This document shows, one piece after another, positions 1 to 11,134 of a stretch of 64,000 nucleotides of DNA. The translations under genes and the position numbers were made by a program. Under the pieces are notes generated by a model. It was not told where the DNA came from and ran no database searches. It was given only the letters and a program-made list of their open reading frames with translations. How positions within the stretch are numbered: position 1 is the first letter of the stretch; each line of letters opens with the position of its first letter. This DNA is from Favolaschia claudopus (Eukaryota > Basidiomycota > Agaricomycetes > Agaricales > Mycenaceae): the NCBI GenBank assembly GCA_037176885.1, contig JAWWNJ010000005.1:2108001-2172000 (forward strand). Reading direction: 5' to 3'.

Positions 1-360
1 GAAAGTCCTTGCCGAATATGCGCTGGACTGCACAAAGGTGCTTGCAAAAGGAGATGCCGGGGAAGTCAAAGCAAGTACAAGTGTATGCCTTGAGGTCGAC
101 ATCATATGCGCGGGAGGGATCTGACTGCGACGTGACTTTGAATACACCATCTTCCTCGATTAGCGCAATGTCGTCGGCGGTATAGGTCGCACCGCGGATC
201 TCAATATCTTGACGTTTCTGCACCTCCGCGTCAGGCCCCTCCAACCCCAAGTCCTGTCTTCTTTGCTTGAGTGCGTAGTACGGAAGAACAGCATGAATGA
301 GGATGTGTAGCAAGTGGTCTAGCCGTCGATTGCGCTTGCCGTGGAGGAATTTATCTTTCA
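1..360 (-). mobile_element. MULE-type transposase remnant (SWIM end only)
   Basis: The translated segment carries the post-catalytic block GKRNRRLDHLLHILIHAVLP and a CxC...CxH SWIM finger, both characteristic of Mutator-like transposases. Nothing resembling the DDE catalytic core lies to its right in any frame, so within this window the element is truncated. Terminal repeats were not found; one end lies outside the window. Confidence 0.55.
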
Positions 361-1301
361 ATACAGGCGAGCGGCGGCGGCGGCGCTGAGGTGACCGCGG
401 CTCTATCTTGACAGCAGCGGTATATCCAACAATAACAACGTCGTCGTCTTCATCGTCCTCCTGAAGGACAGCACGCTTGCGCTTGAGAGGTCGCGCTGGG
501 GATGGCGTCCGGGCGAGGTCGTAGATCAAGCGCATAGGCGGAGAGGCAGGAAGAGGGCGACGAATCGGACGCGTTGGTGGAGAGGCAGGAAGAGGGCGGC
601 GAGGGCGGGAAGAGGTGGGCGTGGGGCGGGAAATGTCTTCTTCTCGATGTTCTGACAGGAGCGCGGCGATATGCTCGTCCTGATCCAAACCGTCGACACC
701 CGGGGAGCGAATGAGAATCTGTCGACGAGTACGCAGATCATGCGCGTAGGTCGGCTCCACCTCCATCCACCTTGCAAAATCCGGAGAAAAAACCTCGTAG
801 CGGCGATCCCCAGGGCGAGACCACCAAAGACCTTGGCTAGTTATTGCTGTGACGAGACCAGGATGTCCGCTTTTATGGAAGTCGACCAGTGTGAAGGAGA
901 TAGACGACGGCTGCACTGAGACCGGGAGTCGACGAGCAGGAGCCGGCGGGGAGAACCAATGAGGGTGGGAGATGCGATACCGGCTTTCTTGGTTGTCAGA
1001 CGGAGGGATGGCTGGTGGAGGGGTGTTGGCAAGCTTTTCTAACTCTGCGAAGAAGGCGTCGTCAAGCCGCTGAGAGGAGTGGCCAGAGCAGCAGCAGCCG
1101 CCAGAGGAAATACAGTGTCGTTTGCATTTGACCTGCATACAGTCCTTGTTAACGACGGTGGAGGGGCATCCAGTTTCTCTGCATTGGACCGAGCGACGAC
1201 GTAGATTCTTGAGATACTGAAGGGTAGTGAGCTTTGGAACATAGAAATCCAGAAATTGGGCTAGGCGAGCTCACCATTTGCTGATTGAAGAAGCGCGACA
1301 T
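1..1301 (-). CDS. Chimeric ORF: Cys-rich unknown protein joined to MULE/SWIM transposase C-terminus (partial)
   Basis: Reading on the minus strand, ATG at 1301 opens a 27-nt exon (1275-1301). After a GTGAGC...CAG intron (1217-1274) one frame stays open to the left edge, so the C-terminus is missing. The N-terminal part holds a Cys/His cluster (about 1095-1190, several CxxxC spacings with GGCCCSGH), like the metal-binding modules of many unnamed Agaricomycete proteins. A Pro/Arg-rich low-complexity stretch follows (about 360-620). From about 355 leftward the frame reads LKDKFLHGKRNRRLD, the conserved block that follows the catalytic core in fungal MULE transposases. It ends in a SWIM zinc finger, CTCFDFPGISFCKHLC, at about 35-85. 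The DDE core that should precede this block is absent. I infer an in-frame chimera or a transposase remnant captured by another gene. The start codon is uncertain. Confidence 0.5.
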
Positions 1302-2156
1302 GGTGGGAGACGAGAAGCACTGTATGGCTCTGTTGTGTCCCTTCCAGTCGAGCTTTACAAGGCCAAACAACGGCAGGAGGGTTTCTCAATTGTTGCCATC
1401 ACTAGCCATCATTGATTCAGTTTTTCGTAAGCCATCAAATATCCATTTCGAGCACGCACGTTGCGGCGGAATGTCAGGAGTGGATACATTGCCTGTTCAG
1501 GAAGTCCATCAGTGGCTTCGTGACATGTCACAGAGTCTCTCTTGTTCATTTCGTCGATGTTATTTTCGCCAGCGCCGAGCGGCGGAGTTTGAGGCCAGGG
1601 TGACGCGGAATCTACTTCATGTCGTGAATTCTTTGATTCTATCTCTGTTTCAGATATGCTGCGCGACCTCGTAGCCGACAGAATCCAAGTCGCTAACAAG
1701 TCGCCAAAACTTGAAGTTGACCAAAACTCTGGCAGGAGACTTGCAGGAGACCAATGCCTACTTCTCAAGCTAGCTCAACAGATTACTGCCAACCTACAAG
1801 TTGAAAAGGCTGTAGCGCAAGAAAGACTCGACCCTTACACATATCCAGTTCTCTCTATAGTAAGTATATACCCAACGAAATTATGTCTCGCTTTCTGTTC
1901 ATTCGCGGCCGCCGCCCGCCGGCCGCGTAGCGTCTACTCGCAAATTCCCCTCACTCAAATTTTCAGTAAATGGCGGGCTATAGCAATCTGTACGCCTATT
2001 TTTTTTTCGAAACCACCCGCGTCTCGTTTGGCCTCTGGAGCGAAGATTTGCGTCTGATCGGCATTCCCCTACTTCATCTTCAGCTACATCGTTGGGAGCA
2101 CGTGAAAATTCTATATCATTATATCCGAATCTTGAACAGCCATTGCCAAATTCTGC
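1302..2156. other. Intergenic, no supported gene
   Basis: Open frames on both strands are short and overlapping and show no recognisable domain. A minus frame just left of 1395 is interrupted by a stop immediately upstream of the chimeric gene. I see no repeat or RNA gene here. Confidence 0.4.
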
Positions 2157-2759
2157 TCATCCGGGGGCCAATGCCAGTGTCGCGGCAAGCGCAGTCAGTG
2201 TGAGTCCCCCACTGGCATACGACGAAACCAATCTGAATCGTGTATGAGGTAGACACCTGTTCAGCAGTAAACCAGCCCATAACCCGGCCAAAAGCGAAGG
2301 TAAAGAGAAAAAATCTTCGTTGAGAAAAGCGGGCTGTTTCAATTTGTAGGCATCCACAAGATAGCTTGCAACAGGCACCACAGCTGCGGTCGAACCCGTC
2401 CAGATTCCGACCCCGAAGGCACTGGTGCGCAGAGTTAGCATGGCCGTTGGCAGGCGGAGACCCTTATTATTCAAGGTGATTAATTCACTGAAATGGTGCT
2501 TGGGCGAAAGCTCACCGGACGAGCCCTGATGGCCTCCTCAACTACATAGGGAATAGTGCCAAAGACGGCGCCATATACGCTGCCAATGGTTCCCATCAAA
2601 AGCGACGACATTCTAAGAGTTGGAAGTTCGTCATTTTCGACTGCGGCGAGATAGAGTGGAAGCACTGAACCCAAGACTTAGTGCGGGGTGATACTTTCCC
2701 TTGTGTGTGACGGTGGCCACTCTGTGCCACTGAACAGGGGGCTTTTTGTTGGTGGACAT
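2157..2759 (-). CDS. Small multi-pass membrane protein, paralogue A
   Basis: Exons 2671-2759, 2516-2612 and 2157-2462 (minus strand) splice to a 163-residue protein. Exon phases agree and both introns are GT-AG. It starts MSTNKKPPVQWHRVA and contains Gly/Ala-rich hydrophobic stretches around residues 30-55 (GTIGSVYGAVFGTIP), 75-95, 110-130 and 140-160, consistent with three or four membrane spans. The neighbour at 3015-3616 has the same exon pattern, including a 97-nt middle exon, and aligns along its length, for example GLRLPTAM opening the last exon and YASGGLT near the end. The two are therefore tandem duplicates. I do not recognise the family; the Gly-rich helices loosely resemble Tim17/NDUFA11-type inner-membrane proteins but I would not assign that. 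Confidence 0.75.
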
Positions 2760-3014
2760 GAACGAGAGAGCGGAACCGTGACGGTGTGCTGACGTGGCTA
2801 AGCCGTGCTTCGGCTTGAACAAATTTTTAAGGATGACTGCCGATTGACTGCCGAGCCAATGCCGTAAGTACCGAACCATACTTGTATCCGTATCATAAAA
2901 TTACTACTGTAAAGGAAAGACTTTGAGATTGATGTATAGAGAGTTGAGCGATTGTTTCATTTGGGTCATTGAGATAAAACATGTTTTCTACCTTACAAGG
3001 TGACAGAGCCATAC

Positions 3015-3616
3015 TCACTGTCCAACGCTACCGGTCATTGGACCGACCCCGTAGCTGAGCGTTGCAATAAGTGCAGCGTAAGTAAGCCCACCGCTAGCAA
3101 AGAAGGGCAGCAGCCGAGCGTCACGGACGAATGCGTTTTTGTGTTGCAAAAATAAGGTCCATGACCCTGTCAAGCACGCAGCCATCCATTGACCGAAAAA
3201 AGATTGGTCTTCGAAGCCCAACGAGTCGACTATATATGTCGAGACGGGCACTATGGCCATGCTGGCGCCGACCCATCTTCCAACTGCCGGAGAGCTGGTG
3301 CGCAGGACCTTCATAGCGGTAGGCAGACGTAGTCCCTATTCAGAGTAAGTACTTGATTTATTCAATTCCAGTTCGTCGTTGGCTTACCGGACGAGCATGA
3401 ACAGCACCTTCAACCGCATATGGGATACCACCGAAAACAGTACCGTACGCCCCGGTGATAGTTCCAAATATCAAGGCCGACAACCTAACGATCACTAGGT
3501 TCATGGTCAACCAGGAGGAATGAATTGGCCCACCCAAGACTGAGTAACGGACGATGCTTTCCCTTATAGTCGACGCTGACCATTCTGTAGATGGCCACCT
3601 TGTCGGAGGTTGACAT
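3015..3616 (-). CDS. Small multi-pass membrane protein, paralogue B
   Basis: Exons 3534-3616, 3388-3484 and 3015-3335 (minus strand) give a 166-residue protein, MSTSDKVAIYRMVSVDYKG at the start. Intron positions and phases match paralogue A exactly, and the motifs GTITGAYGTVFGGIP, GLRLPTAM and FASGGLT occur at equivalent places. Hydrophobic Gly/Ala-rich segments suggest three or four membrane helices. The gene lies about 255 bp upstream of paralogue A in the same orientation. Nearly half of the residues differ, so the duplication is not recent. Function unknown; a membrane role is inferred only from composition. Confidence 0.75.
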
Positions 3617-3943
3617 CAGATCCTCGAGCACAAGGGGAAGGAAGGGATGAAAGTGAGGGGGAACGACAACCCTGCCTTCGATGTGCTGACGCGGCTGAGC
3701 CGCGCTCCGGCCTACGAAGCGATGAGATGAAATGAATGACTGCCGAGCTTATGCCGTACCTGTTTTTGTACTCGCGTGGTGCTCGTGTCGTGAAGAAATT
3801 AAGGCAAAGGATAAAAAGATCCATTCAGCAAAATATTAGAATTAGCAGTAACGAATCTCATGATTTTCGATATTCAAGTTGTAATGTTTCCCTACCTCAA
3901 GGGCTTCAAACATAGTAACACTCTCCGCCCAACTCCCACGGCA
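3617..3943. other. Intergenic, upstream region of paralogue B
   Basis: No coding signal is visible. It holds the presumptive promoter of the minus-strand membrane-protein gene and ends at the MITE. Confidence 0.4.
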
Positions 3944-3945
3944 TA

Positions 3946-4190
3946 CTGTACACTTTCGACCAAAGGTTCACGGGGTGTCACCCGTCACCTTCATTGTTCA
4001 CTGAACAAATAGTTCACAGCACAGCAAATTACCCGATATGGTAGGCCGGCGATAGCCGGCCCGAACATTTTGATGTTTTTTGCCCTTTTTTGGACGAAAA
4101 ATGCGAGTGTCACCCGTCACCATGTTCAAAATTGTTCAGTTCACAGGTGCCTGTCACCCGTCACCTGAACCTTTGGTCGAAAGTCTACAG
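3946..4190. mobile_element. TA-flanked MITE
   Basis: The ends are an inverted repeat: CTGTACACTTTCGACC at 3946 matches the reverse complement of the right end with one mismatch, continuing through AAAGGTTCA. TA dinucleotides flank both sides (3944-3945, 4191-4192), the target duplication of Tc1/mariner-type elements. There is no coding capacity. The interior holds three direct copies of TGTCACCCGTCACC (3976-3989, 4108-4121, 4152-4165) and a GGCCGGC...GCCGGCC palindrome near 4045-4062. Confidence 0.75.
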
Positions 4191-4253
4191 TATACGAACA
4201 CCATCAAGGCTCAACGATCGAAGCTATGAGGGCTATAGCAGAGAGCGTGTTCC

Positions 4254-5236
4254 TCACGAATACGCAACCCAGGCTAAAAAGCATCCCTGTCAGCCATTGC
4301 CCATGTCCCAGAAAAAAACAACGAAATTTTCTCACCAACGCAAAATTCGTAGCAGCATTGCCATGCTGAGCGGCAAATCGCGCGGCCGCCTCTTGGATTC
4401 TCGCATGTTCGGTCTCCGCTTCTTGCTCAAGCCCTCGCAAAGTGGCCTCGTAATACCGCTGGTCGGCTTCGATTTCTTGCCGATGAGCTTCATCTTCCCA
4501 CCAAGGATTGGACGGCGCGACAAATAGACTGGGTTGTCGCGGCGGGACAGGCGGAGACGGGTTCCGAGGGAATGGATCCCCGACTCGTTTATTGCGCGGA
4601 CGCGGAGGTACAGGTGGAGATACTGAGTCCGACAGAAAAGTGTAAATCGCGTCATCCGTTGAGCGGTGCTGGCTGCAGAATGTTTTGCGCACACCGAGTC
4701 TGTTTCCACTGAAATTCAGAATGGAAATCAGCGGAAATTCAAACATTATACAATACAAGGGACACGTACCAAACACAACATCCGACGCCTACCGTTAAAC
4801 ATCCACACTCGTCCTTCAGATCAACGCCTCTGAGAATTTGCTGTTCTTCCTCCGTGAAGTAGTTGCCGGACATGCGAATGACAGAGGTACCAACGTCTGC
4901 AGCCTTTGCGGTCCACTGCCAAGCCTGACGATCTGGCATAGGGTTACGGTGAACGACAGCGCCACAACCAGTGCTAGAGGTCGTCGGAAGCGAGGAAACC
5001 GGATTGTCCAGTGGCAGTGGAAGAACGGGGACGGAATATTGTTTGCAGGCAGCAAGAGGGAAAAGTGGAGGCAGATCGTGTGCTTTTGCCCTGGATTTCC
5101 CTTTCAAAGCAGATCCGCAGGTAATAGTAACGTAGGAGGCTGCTTTCTCTTTCCGAACTTTTCGAGAATGACCGGCCAAATAGGGACGGGTGCTCGAAGA
5201 TGCAGAGTCCCTTGGTGGGCGCAAACTCCGAGACAT
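4254..5236 (-). CDS. Unknown Pro-rich, Cys-containing protein with hydrophobic C-terminus
   Basis: Exons 4770-5236, 4336-4708 and 4254-4286 (minus strand) join with consistent phases into about 290 residues; introns are GTACGT...CAG and GTGAGA...CAG. The start is the ATG at 5236. The middle contains a Cys cluster (DECGCLTVG...CC, then GNRLGVRKTFCSQH across the first intron) that may bind metal. A PPVPPRP...PPVPPRQ proline-rich stretch and a charged, probably coiled-coil segment (EIEADQRYYEATLRGLEQEA) follow. Spliced, it ends NFALGCFLAWVAYS; unspliced, the last intron also reads as a longer hydrophobic tail, so the end is uncertain. The layout recalls unnamed basidiomycete tail-anchored proteins. 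No function can be given. Confidence 0.55.
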
Positions 5237-5462
5237 TGCAGTTCCGATGAGCTGGTACGTCCGCTCGCCGAAACGAAAGAGACGAAAATTTGGGGAAGAG
5301 GACAAGGGGTGTCGCTCGGTTGTCAAAATATTTGGAGCATGCCGTCAGCGGTGATTGCCGGAGTTGTTTGTTTTTCCCTTTTCCAAGTTTTTGTTCTCGA
5401 CTCAACCCATTGAAACCGCACGAGGGGTACTGGAAGCATGCGCTTCCCGGCATTATTATTAA

Positions 5463-8400
5463 TTAATCCGCTAGTAATAAGAAAATCAAATAAGAGAAAA
5501 AGCCATTCGGCTTCGACGATGCATCCTCCTGAACAGTGTTCGCGCCATCATGCACAACCGCCCCAGTGTCAGGCACTTGGCTTGGGCTGTTGGAAAGTCC
5601 GCTCCCAGTGCTCGTCTCATTGCCATGCAATTTCGCCGGACTCACACACGTATCACATCCGAACCCCTTCGTGCTCAAGCTCATCGGAATATCATCCTTC
5701 CCTGTTCCCCAGCTACTCTTTTTGCTCGACCCCATAACGAGTTTCAACGTGCCCCCATATCGGAAGAAATCGTGTGATAGCCAGTTCTTGGTGTACGGTT
5801 TCCCGTTGAGAGTCGCGGATTGGATGTACTTGTTCCGCTCGCTGAGACCAGAGGCGATGACGATTGAGACGGCACCGGTGTCTTGGTTGCGAATCGTGAT
5901 TTTGGGGAAGTAAGGTCGGTTGAGGAGGTAGGTATCTTGTCCGGCAACTGGGTAAAATCCTGTACGGACAGACGTTAATGAGAAAGTCTTGAAACTGAAA
6001 CATAAAGCGCGTGGACGAACCGAGATGACTCCACACAACATACGCGCCCATGGAGCCTGAATCGTCGTTTCCGGGCAGACCATCAACACTGAAAAATACC
6101 TCTTCGTCAGCAGAAAATCGATGTTCAACATACGAGGAGCATACGATGTGTTGTAATACAACGAGATCATAGAATCCACTCTGTCGACGGTCTTCGCTGG
6201 TTCACCGACATAGTTGTAGAGGTATGTTGGAACTAGAGCAGCGAATCAACTCAGAGGCGCACGATTGAAGCTGGCATCAACGTACGGAAGCCCGGTTCAT
6301 CTCCCAGATCCTGGCAAAAAATGTCAGTCATAAAGCCAAAGTGGGATTTGACAACTCACATGAAACCCTGCTTCAAAGAAATGGTCCAACCGAGCACTTT
6401 AAAACAAGAACATCAAAATGAAAGTCGACTTGTATCAAACGCCTTCTTACCTGAATGTCTTTGGACCGCCCATAATATCCACCAGCGTCGCCATATCATG
6501 TGGGACATAAAAACTATACTCCCACGAGGAAGCCTCGTAAAACTCTCCGCCGCCATAGCCCTAAAAGGATGCAAAATCAGACCACACACACGACAAATCT
6601 ACCCAGTCCAACCACTCACCCCATAACAGGAATCGTGCCCAAAGACCGGACTGCAATGGTCCGGTCGGTAATTACCGTCCCTTTCATACCCTTCGTAATA
6701 CCACGACCCATCAGCACGCCTCGGCTGAATGAATCCTCCAAAACCGCTGTGCTCCGCGTCAGGATTCCATATATTGTACCAGTCGGCGGACTTGTTGAAA
6801 TAATGATACATTTCCGCTGTTTTATTGAGTCCCTGCGCGACGAGAGCGATGTCAAAGTCGTTGTAGACGTATTCTAAAAGTCGAGAGCCGCTCCTATCCA
6901 AGCACAAGCGCGTGAGAAGATGAGCACGAACGACAGAGTGTAAAAAATACCGAGTATTAGCCCCCGCGCTCTGCGGATGGTCATTATCATGAACGGGGAT
7001 GTACCCATACTTCTCTCTCGAGTTGATATTCCCCCGTCCCTCGACCTCGAAATCACCCATAACAGTCGCATCTTTCACCATCGCCTTGAACCCGTCCTCC
7101 CAATCAATCCCGGCTTTGATGCCCTTGATGTAGGAGTCCGCGAGCAGAGAATCGGCGTTGGAACCTCCTTGCGTGAAGCCTTTGTCTAGAGACATACGAC
7201 AGTCAGGGAGCCAGCCCGCGTGGCGGTAGATGTCGATCAAGGCGCGAATGATTTCTGCTTGGGCGATCGGGGCGGTGATCGCGTAAAGCGGGTGGACGAC
7301 GCGGAAGGTGTCCCTATGTCAGTGAGTAACAGAATACGATGGACCGGCAAGTGAGTTACCAGATGCAATAGAAGCTATCCCAGTACGGTTCCGTGGATTC
7401 CCAGAGCGGATTGTCTCCCGTGATGTTGGTTGGAGCGATATATGTACGGTATAGCGACGACCAGAATAGTTCTTGGGTGGATGCACTGACACCTGTAGCG
7501 TCGACTTCAACCGTTCCTAAGACTTCGTTCCATTTCGCTCTGAGTGATGCGAAATTTAGACGAGCATAATCCGAGTCAAGTAATGCAGCTCACCTTGCCG
7601 CAGCATGAACAGTATCGAACGCAAAGATATCCGGGACTTCCTCCTCAGCATAAGCGCAAGCCCTATCGGTGCTCGTCCATGAGATACCCATACGCGCCGA
7701 CAGAATACGAGACGATCCTGGCGCGAATCCCATAAGAACGCCCGCCATGCCACTGCGTTGAATGACGTGATCGAATGTCCCAGTGGAGTTGAGGTCAGTG
7801 TACTTCATTCCGCCTGAAGTCTCGTAGTATTTTGCTTGCACGAAAGTGTCTGGGGCGTCAAAGCAGAAATAAAGCTTGTAATAGCTTTGTCCGAAAGACG
7901 GGATGAATGCACTCATGCCGGTCACACGGGTGCCTTTCGTTTTGGGATTGGGAGAGACGGTGACGTGGCCGTCTTCCAAGTGCCAGCTTCCACCCAGATC
8001 TACACAGAATATGTACGAATGAGCTGGAAACCTTTTCTTATTTGAATACACGCACCACCAGTGACGTCGATTAGAAACAGCATTTGCTCGGTACCCGGTT
8101 CGTATGTGAAGCGATGGAGAGAAGTGTGTTGAGTGACTGTAACCTCAGCGTTCACGCCGTTCTTCAAGGGAATGGCGACTGTATAAATAGTGAGCAGCTG
8201 CGGAGTCATGAATTTGGAAGCATACAATAGCCAGGCGAGGCTGTCGGGATCGCCGTGGTCTATAGCCCGTCCATTGCGATCCACAGTACACTTCGTCAGG
8301 TCATTCTGTGCGCAATTTTTACTCGTGAGGGGAAGAAACGGGAAATTCCCGAGAGATTTGCCGCCTGTTCAATGGATTCAGACGATAGAAGCAAAACAAA

Positions 8401-8729
8401 CTAAAGCGGGGGAAAGCATACCTCCAGTTCCATCGTCATGCCTGCCGTCTTTTGGTCAAATTCCATAAGACTCAAGAGAGAGGAACAATCTGACATGGAA
8501 GAGAGCCCGACAATGGGCGTTCCGTCGCTCACAAATCCAGCTTGATTGTCATTGGACTTGCTATCCGCGCCGGCCTTGACAGATCCCCACGGTAAAGTCG
8601 CTCCCGGAAAGACATGGCCTCGCTTTTCGTTCCAATGAATGGATTGACGAACCGCGCTGGATCCGACTCTTGTGCGGTGGCCAAAAGACCGGAAGAAAGA
8701 AGAATTCCGAGCACACGTCGGGCCTTCAT
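5463..8729 (-). CDS. GH92 alpha-1,2-mannosidase, secreted, with apparent frame breaks
   Basis: I count fourteen minus-strand exons: 8495-8729, 8422-8441, 8226-8364, 8056-8178, 7594-7999, 7360-7539, 6951-7313, 6620-6893, 6451-6560, 6360-6396, 6286-6310, 6130-6232, 6021-6088 and 5463-5959. The protein would have about 860 residues with a signal peptide (MKARRVLGILLSSGLLATAQ). Family landmarks are DPARFVNPFIGT, GHVFPGATLPWGSVKAGAD, MHDDGTGGGKSLGNFP, SPGYF, DNDHPQSAGANTR and PGNDDSGSMGAYVVWS, the last bearing the Asp pair of the GH92 active site. GH92 enzymes are Ca2+-dependent exo-mannosidases that trim alpha-mannans and N-glycans. The C-terminus is hydrophobic and could be a GPI signal or membrane anchor. 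Two single-base disruptions break the frame: one base short near 8618 (AAAA run) and one extra near 8248 (CCC). They may be sequence errors or early decay. Confidence 0.85.
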
Positions 8730-9173
8730 TCTGGCATTCGTTGGCCCTAAGCTCCACTAGAAAGAGTGTAACGAGGAAGAGGGGAATGCGGGGGGGGCCG
8801 AGTCGAGGCTAAAGACGGGAGGAGGAATCGGTCCTCGGAAGGCGTGACAACGGCTGTGACTCGCCGCCAGGAAGAATCAATTACGAGAAAGTCAGTGTGT
8901 CACTTGCAATGCTGCGCAGCTTGGCGTTGCCTTCCATCCGACTTTCCGATTTTTTTTTGAAGCCCAACGTTACTTAGACAAACGGCAACAGAACGGCAAA
9001 TCACATTCGAATCCAATGAAGTTGCGCTCTGCCGTACTTGACTAATAGTAAGGACTGGGGGCACGCAACACACAAGTACATTTATTTGTTTGAGTATTTG
9101 AAGATGGCCTCTGAGGAGATGAACTTGCGTGTATGCTTCAAGTTGAAAAACCGAGACCGCCGTATTTGTACCA
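8730..9173. other. Intergenic, no gene seen
   Basis: This holds the promoter of the GH92 gene and the 3' flank of the MFS gene, both on the minus strand. No conserved frame or repeat was seen. Confidence 0.4.
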
Positions 9174-11134
9174 CTAAAACTTCCCACCGAACAATTTCCC
9201 TGTCATGAGATACCGCACGTACCACAGTATTCCCAGAGCCACCATCATGGTGGAACCTAAATAGAATATCAGTCTTCAAGCTGAGCGACGAATCTGAGAG
9301 TAAAAGTAACCAGCGTAGAATCCAACTGCTTCATAACCCCCTGTTCTGGACGCGATCGCGCCAGAGATTGGCGGCCCTGCCAGAGCCGAGAGGGAGAGAA
9401 CCGAAAACAGAGTCCCAGTGCGGCGACCAACGTCCGGCATGTCTCCCATATGCATGAGTGGTACGGCTTGCAAACCAACAAATACACCGGACGCGAACCT
9501 AGCGTAGGTAGATGTCAATGCATGTTTGTATGGTGGGACAGACGTTGTCAACACGAACCCATAAATGACGGCAACGGCGATGAGAGCCGGGAGGGTCGTT
9601 ACAAATGGCCAGATATATGTGACGACAGCTGCCAGGAGAGTCCCCGGGATCATGACAGAGATGCACCCTGCGCATTTCTCTCGTAAGAGAAAGATAGAGT
9701 ACAAGGTCAGACGAAGTCGAAACAAACCTATACGATCAGCCAACAGGCCAGTGACAATCCGGCCGACCCCCCGATGCCGCGTTCGCGAAAGCCAGTAAAT
9801 AAACGTCAAACGAAGGATCTAGTCCCGCGCTTGTGGCGCTTATGTCGATATAAGTCAACACTGGAACATCCGCTGAGCTCAATTTCCAAAGATTTGTTTA
9901 CACGATGAACTTACACGTGTATAGCCCGAAGAAACAAACGAACACAGAAAACGTGTAGAGAGCGAATGGGGGAAATTTGAAAGCTTTCCAATTGAATATG
10001 CCGCCGCCGGTTTGGACGGGGGGTAGTCGGCGTTTCATGCTCTGTGTAACTCTTGTAAGAATTGTTGTCTTTAGATCTGAATGAGAGTCAAACACTGACC
10101 AAATTCATGATTCCTGTTGTGAACAAGAATAGTAGAGCCAATACGCGCATTGTCCACCGGAATCTGTTGGGGAAATGGTTGAAGGTCAACTAGAATGATC
10201 GGCATCCGCACCACCACTCACCCAATACGAGGGATGAGATTTTGAACCATTATAGGAATAAGCAACCCCCCGACCGATCCACCGGCCGCGACAATTCCGA
10301 GAGCCGTCGAACGCCGGCGTTTGACTCACAGATAAAGAATTAACATTAGCAGTCCCTTCACCTGCTGTATGCAAGAATACCTACACCAATGGGATACTAC
10401 CGGCAACGTCGGACCAAAAATTATCCCAGTCGATATGCCGACACCAAATCCTTGACAAAGCAGAAAATGCCAATATTCGGTGCATTCATCGGTGAGTATT
10501 GTCAGAGTGATGAGGGAAAGGCTAGCACATGCAGCTGGGAGCGCGAACCAGCCGTTGTCGAAGAGTCGCCCCATGAAGATCGCCAGTCCGAATGTTAGGC
10601 AAATCTCATGAGCCATTGAGTCGGGTATGGGAGTGAGATTACCGCGAATTAAGTACCTGAACAGAACCGATCCATGCGCTGGTTGCAATCTATGAATGAG
10701 TGAGTTGTAACTTCGAATATTTCGCGTACATGGCGGAAGAATTGTTCCCCTTCAACAGTTGGACTTCATAATATGCTTGGAACACCTGCGAATCAAGATG
10801 AGCCTGACAAGCTTCTAACACAGAAGAAAAAGGGCAGCCTACACCCCAAGAATTGACGTAGCCGAAGGACGAGAATACGGAGAAGAATGACTTCAAATTT
10901 GTAAGGTGAGCCGAGTTTGCCTGAGTACTAAGCAGTCTGAATTGCATCACCCACGCCGAAGACGATTAACCAAGCTCGAAGACCTCCATCTGGATAGCTT
11001 ATCGTGTCCGCCCACAGTCCGCCTGCACGTTGAATGTGATGTACAGACGTTGACCCTGGTGAGGCTTGAACAGACTTGATAGGCTCCTCGACCGTGACTA
11101 GGCTCGAGACTGTATCTAGCTTCTCCGTCGTCAT
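9174..11134 (-). CDS. MFS transporter, monocarboxylate-porter (MCT) type, one frame break
   Basis: Eleven minus-strand exons: 10955-11134, 10843-10890, 10730-10785, 10657-10678, 10385-10604, 10222-10324, 10100-10163, 9915-10041, 9728-9860, 9311-9667 and 9174-9256, about 463 residues. MCT-family landmarks appear in order: YPDGGLRAWLIVFG before the first helix, FGYVNSWGVFQAYYE, SSAIAWIGSVQ, GRLFDNGW, GIIFGPTLPVVSHWFKRRRS, ALGIVAAGGSVGGLL and GRIVTGLLADRIG. Such carriers move monocarboxylates, nicotinate or similar anions across the plasma membrane; the substrate cannot be read from sequence. In exon 9 the frame breaks inside a run of six G (minus strand, about 9767-9772). Removing one G restores ANAASGVGRIVTG, so this is either a homopolymer sequencing error or a recent mutation. 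Confidence 0.85.

Noticed and set aside
8000..8284. Reading GH92 exons 3 and 4 through without splicing, which also stays open
   Set aside because: This keeps the frame but destroys the SPGYF motif, whose codons sit exactly at a GTATGC donor; a one-base error plus splicing explains conservation better.
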